Assembly: GCA_016709305.1 (NCBI GenBank) | Contig: JADJNA010000003.1 | Span: forward strand, 42,337-106,336 | DNA from: Candidatus Villigracilis saccharophilus | GTDB lineage: Bacteria; Chloroflexota; Anaerolineae; Anaerolineales; Villigracilaceae | Direction: 5' to 3' | DNA length: 64,000 nucleotides | Part shown: piece by piece, positions 15,940 to 25,573 of the stretch | Numbering within the stretch: the stretch's first letter is position 1 | Layout of the letters: every line of letters begins with the position of its first letter | The notes under the pieces: model-generated | Seen by the model: only the letters and a program-made list of their open reading frames with translations | Told to the model about the DNA's origin: nothing | Database searches by the model: none | Position numbers and translations under genes: made by a program

Positions 15940-17313
15940 ATGAATATAGCACTACATCAGGAACTATCCCAACTATTGGGAGATCGTTTTACAACTTCCG
16001 AGCATGAACGCAATCAGCATGGCAAGGACGAATCTTCGTTACGCCCCATGCCGCCCGATGCGGTGTGCTTCGTTCTCAGCACGGAAGAAGTATCCGCCAT
16101 TGTTAAACTCTGCCAAAAATATCGCACGCCGGTCATTCCCTTCGGGGCGGGCAGTTCACTGGAGGGACATATCTTTGCGCCGCAGGGCGGTGTATCGGTG
16201 GACCTTTCGCGCATGAACAAGGTGCTGCGAGTCAGCGCAGAGGATCTGGATTGCACCGTGCAGGCCGGGGTGACCCGCCAGCAATTGGACAAGCATCTGC
16301 GTCCCATGGGACTGTTCTTCCCGGTTGACCCGGGCGCAGACGCGACCTTTGGTGGCATGGCAAGCACACGCGCTAGCGGCACGAACGCTGTCCATTATGG
16401 CACCATGAGCGAGAACATTCTGATGCTGACGGTTGTGTTGCCAGACGGGCAAGTGATCACGACCGGCACGCGCGCGCGCAAGTCATCGGCGGGCTATGAC
16501 CTGACCCATCTTTTCATCGGCGCGGAAGGGACATTGGGCATCATCACCGAGGTTACGCTGCGCATTCAGGGCGTGCCCGAAGCCATCTCGGCGGCGGTGG
16601 TGGGTTTTGGTTCGTTCGAATCCGCTGTGCAGGCAGTGACTCAGGTGCGGCAGATCGGCGTGCCGATTGCGCGGATCGAATTTCTGGATGAGGTGATGGT
16701 CAAGGCGGTGAACCAGTTTTCAGGTCTGACCTTGACCGAACAGCCCACGTTGTTCCTGGAGTTTCACGGGTCCAATGCCTCGGTCAAGGATAATGTGGAG
16801 CAGGTTGGGGAGATCATGCGTGAATTTGGCGGCAGTGACTTTAAGTGGGCTGTCAATCAGGCGGAGCGCACCACGTTGTGGACCGCGCGCCATAATGCCT
16901 ACTATGCTTCGCTGGCGTACCGCCCCGGCTGCAGGGCGTTGACCACGGATGTCTGCGTCCCGATCTCGCGACTGGCTGAATGCATCGCGGACACCAAGCG
17001 CGACCTGGCTGAATCGTTTCTGACCGCGCCGATGGTGGGTCACGTTGGCGACGGAAATTTCCATCTGCTGCTGTTGGTGGACCCGAACAGTCCGCAGGAT
17101 CACGCGGAGGCGGAGCGGCTAAATGAGCGGCTGGTTGAGCGTGCTTTATCTGTGGGAGGGACGATCACGGGCGAGCATGGCGTTGGGATGGGCAAGCAGA
17201 AATATATGAAGGCGCAGCATGGGGCTGGGGCGCTTGCCGTGATGCGCGCCATCAAGCAGACGATCGACCCCGAAAATTTGATGAACCCGGGGAAGATGCT
17301 GCCGCCCTTGTGA
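15940..17313 (+). CDS. FAD-linked 2-hydroxyacid dehydrogenase (glycolate oxidase GlcD / D-lactate dehydrogenase type)
   Basis: 457 residues, the usual length. The N-terminal FAD-binding (PCMH) domain shows PFGAGSSLEGH and VDPGADATFGGMASTRASG; the C-terminal FAD-oxidase domain shows VGHVGDGNFH and GEHGVGMGKQKYM, both typical of VAO-family D-lactate and glycolate dehydrogenases. It oxidises a D-2-hydroxyacid and passes electrons through FAD to a membrane or soluble acceptor. D-lactate is the more likely substrate because no GlcE or GlcF subunit gene is nearby. It is co-transcribed with the preceding hydrolase. Confidence 0.92.
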   Translation: MNIALHQELSQLLGDRFTTSEHERNQHGKDESSLRPMPPDAVCFVLSTEEVSAIVKLCQKYRTPVIPFGAGSSLEGHIFAPQGGVSVDLSRMNKVLRVSAEDLDCTVQAGVTRQQLDKHLRPMGLFFPVDPGADATFGGMASTRASGTNAVHYGTMSENILMLTVVLPDGQVITTGTRARKSSAGYDLTHLFIGAEGTLGIITEVTLRIQGVPEAISAAVVGFGSFESAVQAVTQVRQIGVPIARIEFLDEVMVKAVNQFSGLTLTEQPTLFLEFHGSNASVKDNVEQVGEIMREFGGSDFKWAVNQAERTTLWTARHNAYYASLAYRPGCRALTTDVCVPISRLAECIADTKRDLAESFLTAPMVGHVGDGNFHLLLLVDPNSPQDHAEAERLNERLVERALSVGGTITGEHGVGMGKQKYMKAQHGAGALAVMRAIKQTIDPENLMNPGKMLPPL

Positions 17314-17415
17314 GGGTAGGCGTGTTACCGTGATGCTGCCCAACCTATCTTCCGCAACTCGCGTGAGATTGCATCTTCCAACAAAGAAACTCCGAGGTGA
17401 TCTCGAGGTTTCAAA

Positions 17416-17637
17416 TTACAAAAGGCTTTCTTTTCGTCTTTCTTCCATCAAAGTTTTCAATGCGCCTGTACCTTTCAAAGAACCTCTTAATCTTTTTAGA
17501 GTTTCTCTGAATTGCTCTGAATCACTCGACTTGGCATCTGTGCTATTGCTTACATATTCCGTGAACCAATCATGAAAACGAGCCAATTCGTCTGGTGACA
17601 ATTGGGTGATCGCCTGTTTTAGTTCTTCGATATCCAT
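17416..17637 (-). CDS. small antitoxin-like protein
   Basis: 73 residues, with a strong RBS (AAAGGAGC) before the ATG at 17637. The sequence has two parts: a helical start with LSPDELARFHDWFTEY, seen in many small proteins of toxin-antitoxin loci, and a basic tail LRGSLKGTGALKTLMEERRKE resembling the toxin-binding tail of PIN-type antitoxins. No toxin gene is adjacent, so it may be an orphan. The function is unproven. Confidence 0.6.
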   Translation of the reverse strand: MDIEELKQAITQLSPDELARFHDWFTEYVSNSTDAKSSDSEQFRETLKRLRGSLKGTGALKTLMEERRKESLL

Positions 17638-17775
17638 TCCTAGCTCCTTTTGAAAAACGACTTTTCTATTTTACCCTTTCTCGATTCATATGAGATAAAT
17701 TCAGGCTTGCCTATCTTCTCGTTTCACTGTATCCATATGCAACAACATTGAAATCCTTACGTATTAGAGGGACAA

Positions 17776-19748
17776 ATGAAACGAGAATATTATTCAGATA
17801 TAATTTTCGACTTTCTCATAAGAAGCAATGACGAGATACTTGGCAAACTTGCCCAAGGTAATGACTTTGCGTTGGAACAAACCCAAAGAGACGCTTAATT
17901 AGAAGAAATCCGCATCCTGAAAAATGTTCTGCGGACTTACAAGGGATCTATCTATTTCGAATACTCAATTCCAAGAATGGGAAAAGAATTGACGTAGTTC
18001 TTGTCATTGGTGCTGTTGTTTTTGTTCTTGAATTCAAAGTTGGAGAAAAGAGTTCCCATCTTATTCCATAGATCAAGTTTGGGATTACGCTCTTGATCTG
18101 AAGAATTTTCACGAAACAAACCACGAATCATTTATTGCACCTGTGTTGATTGCCACAAACGCAAAAGTAAGTACGGCTATTATTGCAACCACTTCCCATA
18201 ATGACAAATTACTTATTCCTATCAAGTGCAATGAAAACTTGTTAGCCCAAGTGCTTATTGACGTGTTGAATTTTTCAGATGGAAATGAAGTCAATGCAGC
18301 ACAATGGGAAGCGGGTCGTTATCAACCTACGCCAAGCATTATTGAGGCTGCAACGGCTTTGTATAGTGGCCATTCTGTGGATGAAATTTCTCGAAGTGAT
18401 GCCAGTGCAATAAATCTTAGTCAAACCTCTGACGCAGTTTCAGAAATTACTCAATTCTCCAAACAACATTCTGCCAAATCCATTTGTTTTGTCACAGGTG
18501 TGCCTGGTGCTGGCAAGACATTGGTTGGTTTAAATATTGCCACAAAACACATAGACAAAAACAATGATCTTTATAGCGTTTTCCTTTCGGGTAATGGTCC
18601 ACTTGTCGCTATTCTGCGTGAAGCTTTAGCGCGTGACAAAGTTAGTCGAGAAAAGAGCTTGGTCATAAAGTGAAAAAGGGTGAGGTATTGAGCGAAGTTA
18701 AGATGTTTATTCAAAACGCCCATAACTTTCGTATGAAGGATTAATTGACCTACAAAAGCCCCCAATTGAACATGTTGCCTTGTTTGATGAAGCGCAACGC
18801 GCTTGGAATTTACAGCAAACGGCTAATTTTATGCAACGTAAACGCGGTCAAGCAAATTTCCAAATATCTGAGCCAGAGTTCTTAATTTCTTGCCTTGATC
18901 GTCACCCTGACTGGGCTGTTGTTGTTTGTCTTGTCGGCGGCGGACAAGAAATCAATACTGGAGAAGCTGGGATCAGCGAATGGGTAGAATCTCTTGACCG
19001 TTCTTTTTCTGATTGGCATATCTATATTTCTCCTCGTCTTACAGACAGTGAATATGGAACTGAGAAAGTTTTAGACAACATCAAAGCACACAAAAACATT
19101 TCTTATAAGGAAGAATTACACCTCTCTGTTTCAATGCGTTCTTTTTGCGCAGAACACGTTTCTCTTTTGGTTAAGCAGCTTTTAGATTTACAACCTGAGG
19201 AGGCGCGAAAGACATTAGAGAAAGTTCGTGATAAATATCCAATCGTCATAACTCGCGATTTAGCAAAAGCGAAGCACTGGCTTAAGGCTCAAGCACGTGG
19301 TTCAGAAAGATATGGGATTGTAGTTTCTTCTCAGGCGGAAAGACTCAAACCTCATGCAATCGATGTAAAATCACCCGTCGATCCAATTCATTGGTTTCTC
19401 GATGGAAAAGACGATGTGCGCTCTTCTTACTACCTTGAAGATGTTGTTACGGAGTTTCAGGTTCAAGGGCTTGAGCTTGATTGGGCATGTGTAACTTGGG
19501 ATGCTGATTTCCGTTATGCCGAAAACGGTTGGGAACATTGCTCCTTTGTGGGAGATAAGTGGAATCGAATTAGAAAACCTGAGAGGCAGAACTTTCTAAA
19601 AAATGCTTATCGTGTTCTTCTAACTCGGGCAAGGCAAGGAATGGTGATTGTTGTCCCAGCAGGCGACAAAGAAGATCACACACGGAAAAGCGAATTTTAT
19701 GACCCGATTTATGAATACCTATTAGATATAGGTTTCAAAGTTATATAA
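17776..19748 (+). pseudogene. DUF2075-type P-loop ATPase/helicase-like protein, disrupted
   Basis: A gene of about 657 codons starts at the ATG at 17776 (MKREYYSDIIFDFLIR) and ends at 19748 but is broken by an in-frame TAA at 17896-17898 (codon 41) and frame changes near 17978, 18048, 18670 and 18745. The intact product would have a nuclease-like N-terminus (VLVIGAVVFVLEFKVGE), a Walker A GVPGAGKTLVG, a Walker B FDEAQRAWN, and an SF1-helicase-like motif VI LLTRARQGMVIVVP. DUF2075 proteins are predicted nucleic-acid-dependent ATPases, often in mobile or defence regions. The region is visibly AT-richer than its surroundings, which suggests transfer, and an abortive-infection pair follows. Confidence 0.85.
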
Positions 19749-19754
19749 ATCTGT

Positions 19755-19773
19755 TGTAGACGATAAGTCTACA
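19755..19773 (+). terminator. short stem-loop after the DUF2075 gene
   Basis: TGTAGAC (19755-19761) pairs with GTCTACA (19767-19773), seven bases past the DUF2075 stop. It is a weak terminator candidate without a T-run. Confidence 0.3.
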
Positions 19774-19879
19774 TACTATGAGTAACAGTATCTGTGAATG
19801 CAAGAACCCCGCGATATGGAATGACCGGCACGAAGCGTTCCCGACCAATTGCAATAGTATTCTGAAGCTTACGGAATTC

Positions 19880-19911
19880 AAAATACCACATATTTATAAA
19901 TGTGGTATTTT
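19880..19911 (+). promoter_or_regulatory. palindromic operator upstream of abiEi
   Basis: AAAATACCACAT (19880-19891) is perfectly mirrored by ATGTGGTATTTT (19900-19911) around an 8-base AT spacer, ending 13 bases before the AbiEi ATG. AbiEi antitoxins are known to repress their own promoter by binding inverted repeats at this position, so this is very likely the autoregulatory site. It has no other gene to serve. Confidence 0.75.
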
Positions 19912-19924
19912 TGTATATATCTGT

Positions 19925-20520
19925 ATGTCAGAAACCAGGTACAAAAAAATCTTTTCAAACCACAATGGCATCCTGCGCGCATCCACCGCCATTGAACTGG
20001 GCGTACCCAAACACGTTCTGTACGAAATGGTGAAAACAGGCGAACTTGTCCGCGAGGCGCAGGGAATTTACCGTCTGACCGAAACTCCCATGTCAGGCAA
20101 TCCAGATCCTGTGAACCTCAGTTTGCGCGTGCCGCGGGCTGTGTTCTGCCTCATCTCCGCGCTGTATTTCCATGAGCTGACTACGCAAATTCCGCATCAA
20201 GTCTATTTTGCGCTTCCGCGCGATGTAAAACGCCGAAGATACAAGTTCCGCCCATCAGCGTTTTTCATTTCTCAGAGGAATCCTATAAGGCAGGCATCGT
20301 TGAGTATGAGCTGGATGGTATCAAAGTGAAAATTTATGACCGCGAAAAAACTCTCGCAGATTGCTTCAAGTTCCGTCAAAAGGTTGGCGTGGATATCGCG
20401 CTCGAAGCTATCAAGGATTATCTCAGACAGCCGAAAGTCAATGTGTCCCTGCTGATGAAATACGCCCGCATCAACCGCGTGGAGAAGGTCATGCGTCCAT
20501 ACCTGGAGGCGCTGCTGTGA
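19925..20520 (+). CDS. abiEi: type IV antitoxin AbiEi (frameshifted)
   Basis: The gene starts at the ATG at 19925 (MSETRYKKIFSNHNGILRAS) with an N-terminal winged helix (GVPKHVLYEMVKTGELVRE) and continues with the AbiEi C-terminal domain (PRAVFCLISALYFHELT). At about 20230-20240 the frame changes by one base; the second frame continues the family pattern (PPISVFHFSEESY, then KVKIYDREKTLADCFKFR) to the stop at 20518-20520. Whether the break is real or a sequencing indel cannot be told. AbiEi represses the operon and antagonises AbiEii without binding it. The toxin gene overlaps its end. Confidence 0.85.
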
Positions 20521-21431
20521 AAGAGTCTGTCAAAAACATCCCCGCATCCATTCTGGCGCGGTTGAGGAATCAAACTGAAATGACAGAACGGCCATTTGCA
20601 GAAATTCTCCAATATTTTGCAATGGAAAGATTTCTATATCGGCTCTCGAAAACAAGATATGCTGAAAAGTTCATTCTCAAAGGCGGCCTGTTGTTTTACG
20701 TCTGGAATCTACCCCTGCGCCGCCCTACAAGAGACATTGATTTTCGCGGATACGTTTCCAACAGCCGTGAAAATCTTTTAAAAGTCATCAACGATGTTAT
20801 TACACAGTCCGCACCTGAAGATGGGATCATTTTTGACCCGCAATCCGTTTCTGTGGAGGAAACACAAATCGACTCCGATTATCAAGGCATCCGAGTAAAA
20901 GTGACTGCCCTGCTGGAACGTTCCAGGATTCCCATACAAATCGACATCGGTTTTTCAGATGAACTTACATCAAAAGCCGAGACCATTGAATACCCAAATA
21001 TTCTCTCCGACCTCAAAACGACTCAAATGAGAGGGTATCCAAAGGAGGCCGTGGTTGCAGAGAAATTCCACGCCATGGTGCGCCATGCCAAATTGAACAG
21101 CCGTATGAAGGATTACTATGATCTCTGGCTGATCTCGGAAACATTTGAATTTAAAGGTATATCCGTGCAGACAGCGATCGAATCCACATTTAGAAAACGC
21201 GACACGGAAATTCCCCAAGAAAGGCCTTTGTCACTTTCTGATGAATTTGCCCAAACAAGCCAATCTCTCTGGACAAACTTTCTGAACAAAATGGAATTGG
21301 AAAATAATCAAGTTACAGATTTTCAGGATGTTATTGAAAAGATATGGGGCTTTCTTCAACTCCCGATACAGGCATCCATAAATAAAACAAAGTCAAACCG
21401 CAACTGGATTCCACGCAAAGGCTGGCAATAA
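20517..21431 (+). CDS. abiEii: nucleotidyltransferase toxin AbiEii
   Basis: 304 residues from a GTG that overlaps the antitoxin stop (GTGA), the usual translational coupling of AbiE operons. The nucleotidyltransferase motifs are intact: GGLLFY, RPTRDIDF (metal-binding DxD), IQIDIGFSD, EAVVAEKFHAMV and the late KDYYDLW. AbiEii-family toxins transfer nucleotides to RNA (tRNA in studied relatives) and stop growth, which aborts phage infection. The open frame extends upstream of the GTG but that part overlaps the antitoxin and is not homologous. With a frameshifted antitoxin upstream, an intact toxin would be dangerous, which favours a sequencing error there. Confidence 0.9.
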   Translation: MKESVKNIPASILARLRNQTEMTERPFAEILQYFAMERFLYRLSKTRYAEKFILKGGLLFYVWNLPLRRPTRDIDFRGYVSNSRENLLKVINDVITQSAPEDGIIFDPQSVSVEETQIDSDYQGIRVKVTALLERSRIPIQIDIGFSDELTSKAETIEYPNILSDLKTTQMRGYPKEAVVAEKFHAMVRHAKLNSRMKDYYDLWLISETFEFKGISVQTAIESTFRKRDTEIPQERPLSLSDEFAQTSQSLWTNFLNKMELENNQVTDFQDVIEKIWGFLQLPIQASINKTKSNRNWIPRKGWQ

Positions 21432-21538
21432 TTCTTCACCTAATCCCCGATAACTGATCTCTATTCCCTTCTCCCTGAGCAAAGTGAGACGCAGATGTAT
21501 GTGTGATGAGAGCTTATTTTTGGGGTGACTTATAGAAT

Positions 21539-21544
21539 TATAAT
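21539..21544 (+). promoter_or_regulatory. -10 box at the CAP/LysM gene, leaderless start
   Basis: TATAAT (21539-21544) ends six bases before the ATG at 21551, placing the expected transcription start on the start codon. No SD is present. Confidence 0.5.
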
Positions 21545-21550
21545 CCTCGG

Positions 21551-22959
21551 ATGAGTTTCCAACGATTTTCTGCGTTATATGTCCTGTTCCTGTTTGGAAC
21601 AGGGGCATTCCTCCATCCGCAGGTTGTGAGGGCAAGCGAGGCCCAATCTGCCCCGGCGCAACAGGTCAGCGCTTATGAGTTGATCCTTGCGATGAACACA
21701 CTGCGCGTTGCGTACGGATTCCCCGCTCTGATCGAAGACCCGATCGTCAACGCGGTTGCTCAAAATACGGCGGCGACCATGGCCGCCAATAATATGTCCT
21801 GGCATATCGGCGATGTGCGCGGTCGCATAGCCGCCGCTGGATATGGCGGCGGCGGTACAGTCTGGGCCACGGAAAACTTTGCCGTCAGCAGCGGGGGCAT
21901 GGGCATTGACGAGATCATGGCGGTCTGGGCAGACGCGGAACACATGCGCCCGGCGGTGACTGCAGCGTATTGCCATGTCGGCGCGGGCGCGGCTCAGACT
22001 TCGGATGGGCGGATCTATTACATCCTGCAGGCCGCCTATGTCTCCGGACAGGAGTGCGGCAGTTCATCATCCCCTGCGATAGGGGGAACTTCTCAACCAG
22101 GTGCCATTCCAAACCCGGTATCGCAGTTGATCCTGCCGGTCAAGATCGCCACCGCAGATGCGGAAGGCAAGGTCTATCATGATGTCCAGGCGGGGCAATC
22201 CTTCTGGTCGATCGCGATTGCCTACCAGATCACCATCCACGACATCGAGGTCTGGAACAACCTGTCCCGTGATACCCCGCTCAAAGCGGGTCAGCGCCTG
22301 TTCATCCCGGGCAAGGATACGGCCGGCTACGCCACGCCGACGCCGATCGGCATGATCGTACCCGCGGCCCCGGACGTGGACGGCAGGATCGTCCATGAAG
22401 TGCAGGCCTATCAGGCGTTGATCACGATCTCTAACACGTATCACGTCCCGATGAACCGCATCCTGACATTGAATGGACTGCAGGCGGATTGGCCGCTGCA
22501 AATCGGGCAAAAGCTGTTGATCTCTCACCGGGCAACAGCACCCCCAGCCCGACTCTGAGTTCCATCCAAAAACTCACCCCTGAAGCCGATGGCAGGTATT
22601 ACCACACAGTCCAGAGCGGCGAAACGCTCTTCTGGATATCCGGGTTGTATGATGTTTCACTCACGAATCTCATGGCCTGGAATGGATTGGATGCCGCCTC
22701 CGTCATCCGCCCGGGACAAAAATTACTACTGCTCGTCACCACACCGCCAACGGCCACTGCCATCGAAACACCGACTCTTCCTCCCACGCCGGTTACTCCA
22801 TCTGCAAGTCCATCCGCTGCTCCACCGCCGACGGGGACTCCGCTCGCCATTGAAACAGAAACCTCGTCTCCAAGGGGATTTAGCCTGATCCTTATTTTAG
22901 GCGCGATCGTTCTTGTGACCGGCGGCTTGCTCTGGTGGAGGTTCGTACGCAAGAGTTAG
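21551..22959 (+). CDS. secreted CAP-domain protein with three LysM domains (one frameshift)
   Basis: The protein starts MSFQRFSALYVLFLFGTG (signal peptide, cleavage likely after RAS), followed by a CAP/SCP domain (MNTLRVAYGFPALI, NNMSWHIGD, WADAEHMRPAV), then LysM domains at about residues 200-255, 275-325 and, after a frame change near 22525-22530 in a CT repeat, a third LysM (YYHTVQSGETLFWISGLYDV), a Pro/Thr-rich linker and a C-terminal membrane helix with a basic end (WWRFVRKS). LysM binds peptidoglycan or related glycans; bacterial CAP domains are of unclear biochemical function. The two frames join without loss, so a single missing base is the simplest reading. It is probably attached to the cell surface. 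Confidence 0.85.
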
Positions 22960-23012
22960 CAATATGTTAAGCGTGGAAAAATATCCACTCCATGAACAAA
23001 GTGTGATGCCTC

Positions 23013-23057
23013 AATAGAAAAATCCCCGAATATTTGAAGTTCGGGGATTTTTCTATT
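23013..23057. terminator. bidirectional terminator between convergent genes
   Basis: An 18-bp perfect inverted repeat (AATAGAAAAATCCCCGAA at 23013-23030 with 23040-23057, 9-base loop) has T-rich tails on both strands. It separates the CAP/LysM gene from the convergent DUF5615 gene. Confidence 0.85.
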
Positions 23058-23425
23058 CTGATTCTATTGGCAGATTCCGTATCCGCAAACTTTTATCGGA
23101 CAAGGATACAATCGCGCCTTCCATCAAAGCAGATTCAATTTCATTCCAAACTGCGTCAAGGCGGGATATGATTTCATCTGTGCGTAAATCCCTCAATCGT
23201 AAAATAATCACGGAAGGGGCACTCTCGCCGGAAAATGCCAACAGGTGACCATAGTCCAAATTCATGAGTAATGATTGTTTCGCCTGTATTTTTGGCTTCC
23301 GCAACGATCTCAATATCCTTTGCACGGGACATTCCAATATCTCCCACATGGCGACAAACATGACCGCGCTTTTTTAACGGCGCGGCCATATCACGATCTA
23401 CATTCATGTTGAGCAGAAAGTTCAT
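23053..23425 (-). CDS. DUF5615 PIN-like toxin (one frameshift)
   Basis: Starting at the ATG at 23425 (MNFLLNMNVDRDMAAPLKKR), which overlaps the stop of the upstream DUF433 gene (ATGA), the product follows the DUF5615 pattern: HVGDIGMSRAKDIEIVAEA, then TIITHE and, after a one-base change near 23262-23268, LDYGHLLAFSGESAPSVI to the TAG at 23053. Length is about 123 residues, normal for the family. DUF5615 proteins are PIN-fold-like presumed ribonucleases paired with DUF433 antitoxins. The first Asp of the usual LLDMNLS pattern is Asn here (LLNMNVD), which could lower activity. The frame break falls at a TTT/AAT step and could be a sequencing error. Confidence 0.8.
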
Positions 23426-23673
23426 CCAGCCATTGCCCCAGGGACAGGTAATACGCTCTCTTCCATTGCCCACGAAGCATATGCCAATGCCTGATAAATA
23501 TCATCCGCTTCCAGTTCGGGCCAGGATTTGAGAATATCTTTAATTACCATCCCTGAGCTCAAATATCCAAGAACAGACGCGATAGGCATACGCATCCCGC
23601 GAATACAAGGTTTGCCAAAGCAGATTTCAGGATTGAGGGTGATTCGATCAAATTTGTAATGTCTAATTTCCAT
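23422..23673 (-). CDS. DUF433 antitoxin
   Basis: 83 residues from the ATG at 23673, eight bases after AAGGAG; an upstream in-frame ATG at 23688 lacks an RBS. Typical DUF433 features are present: RITLNPEICFGKPCIRGMRMPIASVLGYLSSG and a WPELEADDIYQALAYA helix. The family is a helix-turn-helix-like antitoxin paired with DUF5615 toxins, as it is here by a 4-base overlap. Confidence 0.88.
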   Translation of the reverse strand: MEIRHYKFDRITLNPEICFGKPCIRGMRMPIASVLGYLSSGMVIKDILKSWPELEADDIYQALAYASWAMEESVLPVPGAMAG

Positions 23674-23754
23674 TATAAACTCCTTCACTTATGTCCAATC
23701 AATATTTTACCTCTTTTTAGCATTCACCATTCTCTACGCGCAGCGCCCTCTCTC

Positions 23755-23763
23755 TGATAAAAT
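23755..23763 (+). promoter_or_regulatory. extended -10 (TGATAAAAT) before ettA
   Basis: Same block and same nine-base distance to the ATG as at the acyltransferase gene (13579-13587). This implies a nearly leaderless ettA mRNA; no SD is seen. Confidence 0.5.
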
Positions 23764-23772
23764 CACCTCACT

Positions 23773-25446
23773 ATGGCAAATGAATCCCTCGTAATCTACT
23801 CCATGAACAAAGTGGGACGTCTGATCCCATCCAGCAACAAAATGATCCTGCGCGATATTTCGCTTGGGTTTTATTACGGCGCCAAGATCGGCGTGCTCGG
23901 TCTGAACGGCGCGGGCAAGTCCACGCTGCTGCGCATTATGGCCGGCATCGACCACGACTACATCGGCGAGATCTCCGCGGCCAAAGGCTACACGGTCGGC
24001 TTTCTCGAACAGGAACCAAAGCTCGATGAAACAAAAACAGTCATCGAGGTTGTGAAGGAAGCGGTCGCTCCGATCGTTGAAATGCTGGCGCGCTTCGATG
24101 AGGTCAACGCCAAATTCGCCGAACCCGATGCGGACTTCGACGCGCTCGTCACCGAGCAATCCAAACTGCAGGAACAACTCGACAAGCACGATGCCTGGAA
24201 TCTGGATTCGCATCTCGAAGTGGCGATGGATGCCTTGCGCTGTCCGCCATCGGATACGCCGATCAAGATTCTTTCTGGCGGAGAAAGACGCCGCGTCGCG
24301 CTGACCCGCTTGCTGCTCAGCGAACCAGACATTCTCCTGCTCGACGAACCCACCAATCACCTCGACGCCGAGTCCGTGGCCTGGCTCGAACATCACCTGC
24401 GCGAATACAAAGGCACCGTCATCGCCGTTACGCATGACCGTTACTTCCTCGACAATGTCGCGGGTTGGATCCTTGAACTCGACCGCGGCTATGGAATTCC
24501 GTGGAAGGGCAATTATTCCTCGTGGCTCGAACAAAAAGAGAATCGACTCGCCAATGAAGAGAAGGCTGAAAGTCAGCGCCAGAAGACCCTCATGCGCGAA
24601 CTCGAATGGATCCGCATGTCGCCCAAGGCGCGTCAATCCAAGGGCAAGGCGCGCGTCACTTCCTATGAACAACTGCTCAATGCGGAAGCCGAGAAGCGCC
24701 GTGAAGACTTGGAAATTTACATCCCGCCCGGTCCGCGGCTCGGCGACCTGGTCTTTGAATTTGACAAGGTAACCAAATCCTATGATGACCGCCTCATTCT
24801 CGACGGATTTTCTGCTTCCATTCTCCCCGGCAGTATCGTCGGGATCATTGGTCCCAATGGCGCGGGTAAAACCACATTATTGAAAATGATCACGGGCAAA
24901 GAGACTCCCGACAGCGGCACGATCAAGATCGGCGAGACCGTCAAGCTGGCTTATGCCGACCAAACCCGCACCCTCGACCCCGAGAAAACCGTCTACGAAG
25001 AGATCTCAGGCGGCGCGGACTTTTTGGAACTTGGCAAGCGCAAGGTCAATGCGCGCGGGTACTGCTCCTCGTTCAACTTTGCAGGCGCAGATCAACAAAA
25101 GAAAGTCGGCGTGCTCTCCGGGGGTGAACGCAACCGCGTGCATCTTGCCAAGACATTAACCGAAGGCGCGAATGTGTTATTGCTCGATGAACCGACCAAC
25201 GATTTGGACGTGAACACACTGCGCGCGTTGGAAGAATCGCTCGAAGAATACGCAGGTGTGGCCGTCGTCGTCAGCCATGACCGCTGGTTCCTTGACCGCA
25301 TCTGCACCCACATCATCGCTTTTGAAGGCGAGTCGATTGCAAAGATGTACGTCGGCAACTGGTCTGATTATGAAGAAATGATGATGGAAAAATTCGGCAA
25401 GGATTTGCAGCCGCACAGAGTCAAGTATCGACAGTTGAAACGCTAA
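23773..25446 (+). CDS. ettA: energy-dependent translational throttle protein EttA (ABC-F ATPase)
   Basis: 557 residues, matching EttA length. Two ABC domains are complete: Walker A GLNGAGKST, signature LSGGERRR and Walker B LLLDEPTNHLD in the first; GPNGAGKTT, LSGGERNR and LLLDEPTNDLD in the second. The intervening linker contains the basic P-site-tRNA-interaction segment (RMSPKARQSKGKAR) that marks EttA. It binds the ribosomal E site and gates entry into elongation according to energy state. It stands alone, with a strong terminator 10 bases after the stop. Confidence 0.95.
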   Translation: MANESLVIYSMNKVGRLIPSSNKMILRDISLGFYYGAKIGVLGLNGAGKSTLLRIMAGIDHDYIGEISAAKGYTVGFLEQEPKLDETKTVIEVVKEAVAPIVEMLARFDEVNAKFAEPDADFDALVTEQSKLQEQLDKHDAWNLDSHLEVAMDALRCPPSDTPIKILSGGERRRVALTRLLLSEPDILLLDEPTNHLDAESVAWLEHHLREYKGTVIAVTHDRYFLDNVAGWILELDRGYGIPWKGNYSSWLEQKENRLANEEKAESQRQKTLMRELEWIRMSPKARQSKGKARVTSYEQLLNAEAEKRREDLEIYIPPGPRLGDLVFEFDKVTKSYDDRLILDGFSASILPGSIVGIIGPNGAGKTTLLKMITGKETPDSGTIKIGETVKLAYADQTRTLDPEKTVYEEISGGADFLELGKRKVNARGYCSSFNFAGADQQKKVGVLSGGERNRVHLAKTLTEGANVLLLDEPTNDLDVNTLRALEESLEEYAGVAVVVSHDRWFLDRICTHIIAFEGESIAKMYVGNWSDYEEMMMEKFGKDLQPHRVKYRQLKR

Positions 25447-25455
25447 GATATTTTC

Positions 25456-25499
25456 ACAAAGCAAAGGAACCGTCCAAAAGGGCGGTTCCTTTGCTTTGT
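25456..25499 (+). terminator. terminator of ettA
   Basis: ACAAAGCAAAGGAACCG (25456-25472) is perfectly complementary to 25483-25499; the 3' arm is T-rich. Confidence 0.8.
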
Positions 25500-25505
25500 T
25501 GGGTA

Positions 25506-25555
25506 TTGACTTAAATAATATGTTGATATATTATATTGATATATGATAAACATAT
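25506..25555 (+). promoter_or_regulatory. promoter with AT-rich direct and inverted repeats upstream of the GGDEF gene
   Basis: TTGACT (25506-25511) and TATTAT (25529-25534) are 17 bases apart, a good sigma70-type promoter. Two copies of TTGATATAT (25523-25531 and 25536-25544) overlap and follow the -10 box, framed by ATATGTT (25518-25524) and AACATAT (25549-25555). Short repeated sites of this kind fit a ribbon-helix-helix repressor, and the gene product has such a tail. Confidence 0.55.
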
Positions 25556-25573
25556 AAGATAAAAGGAGCAGTA

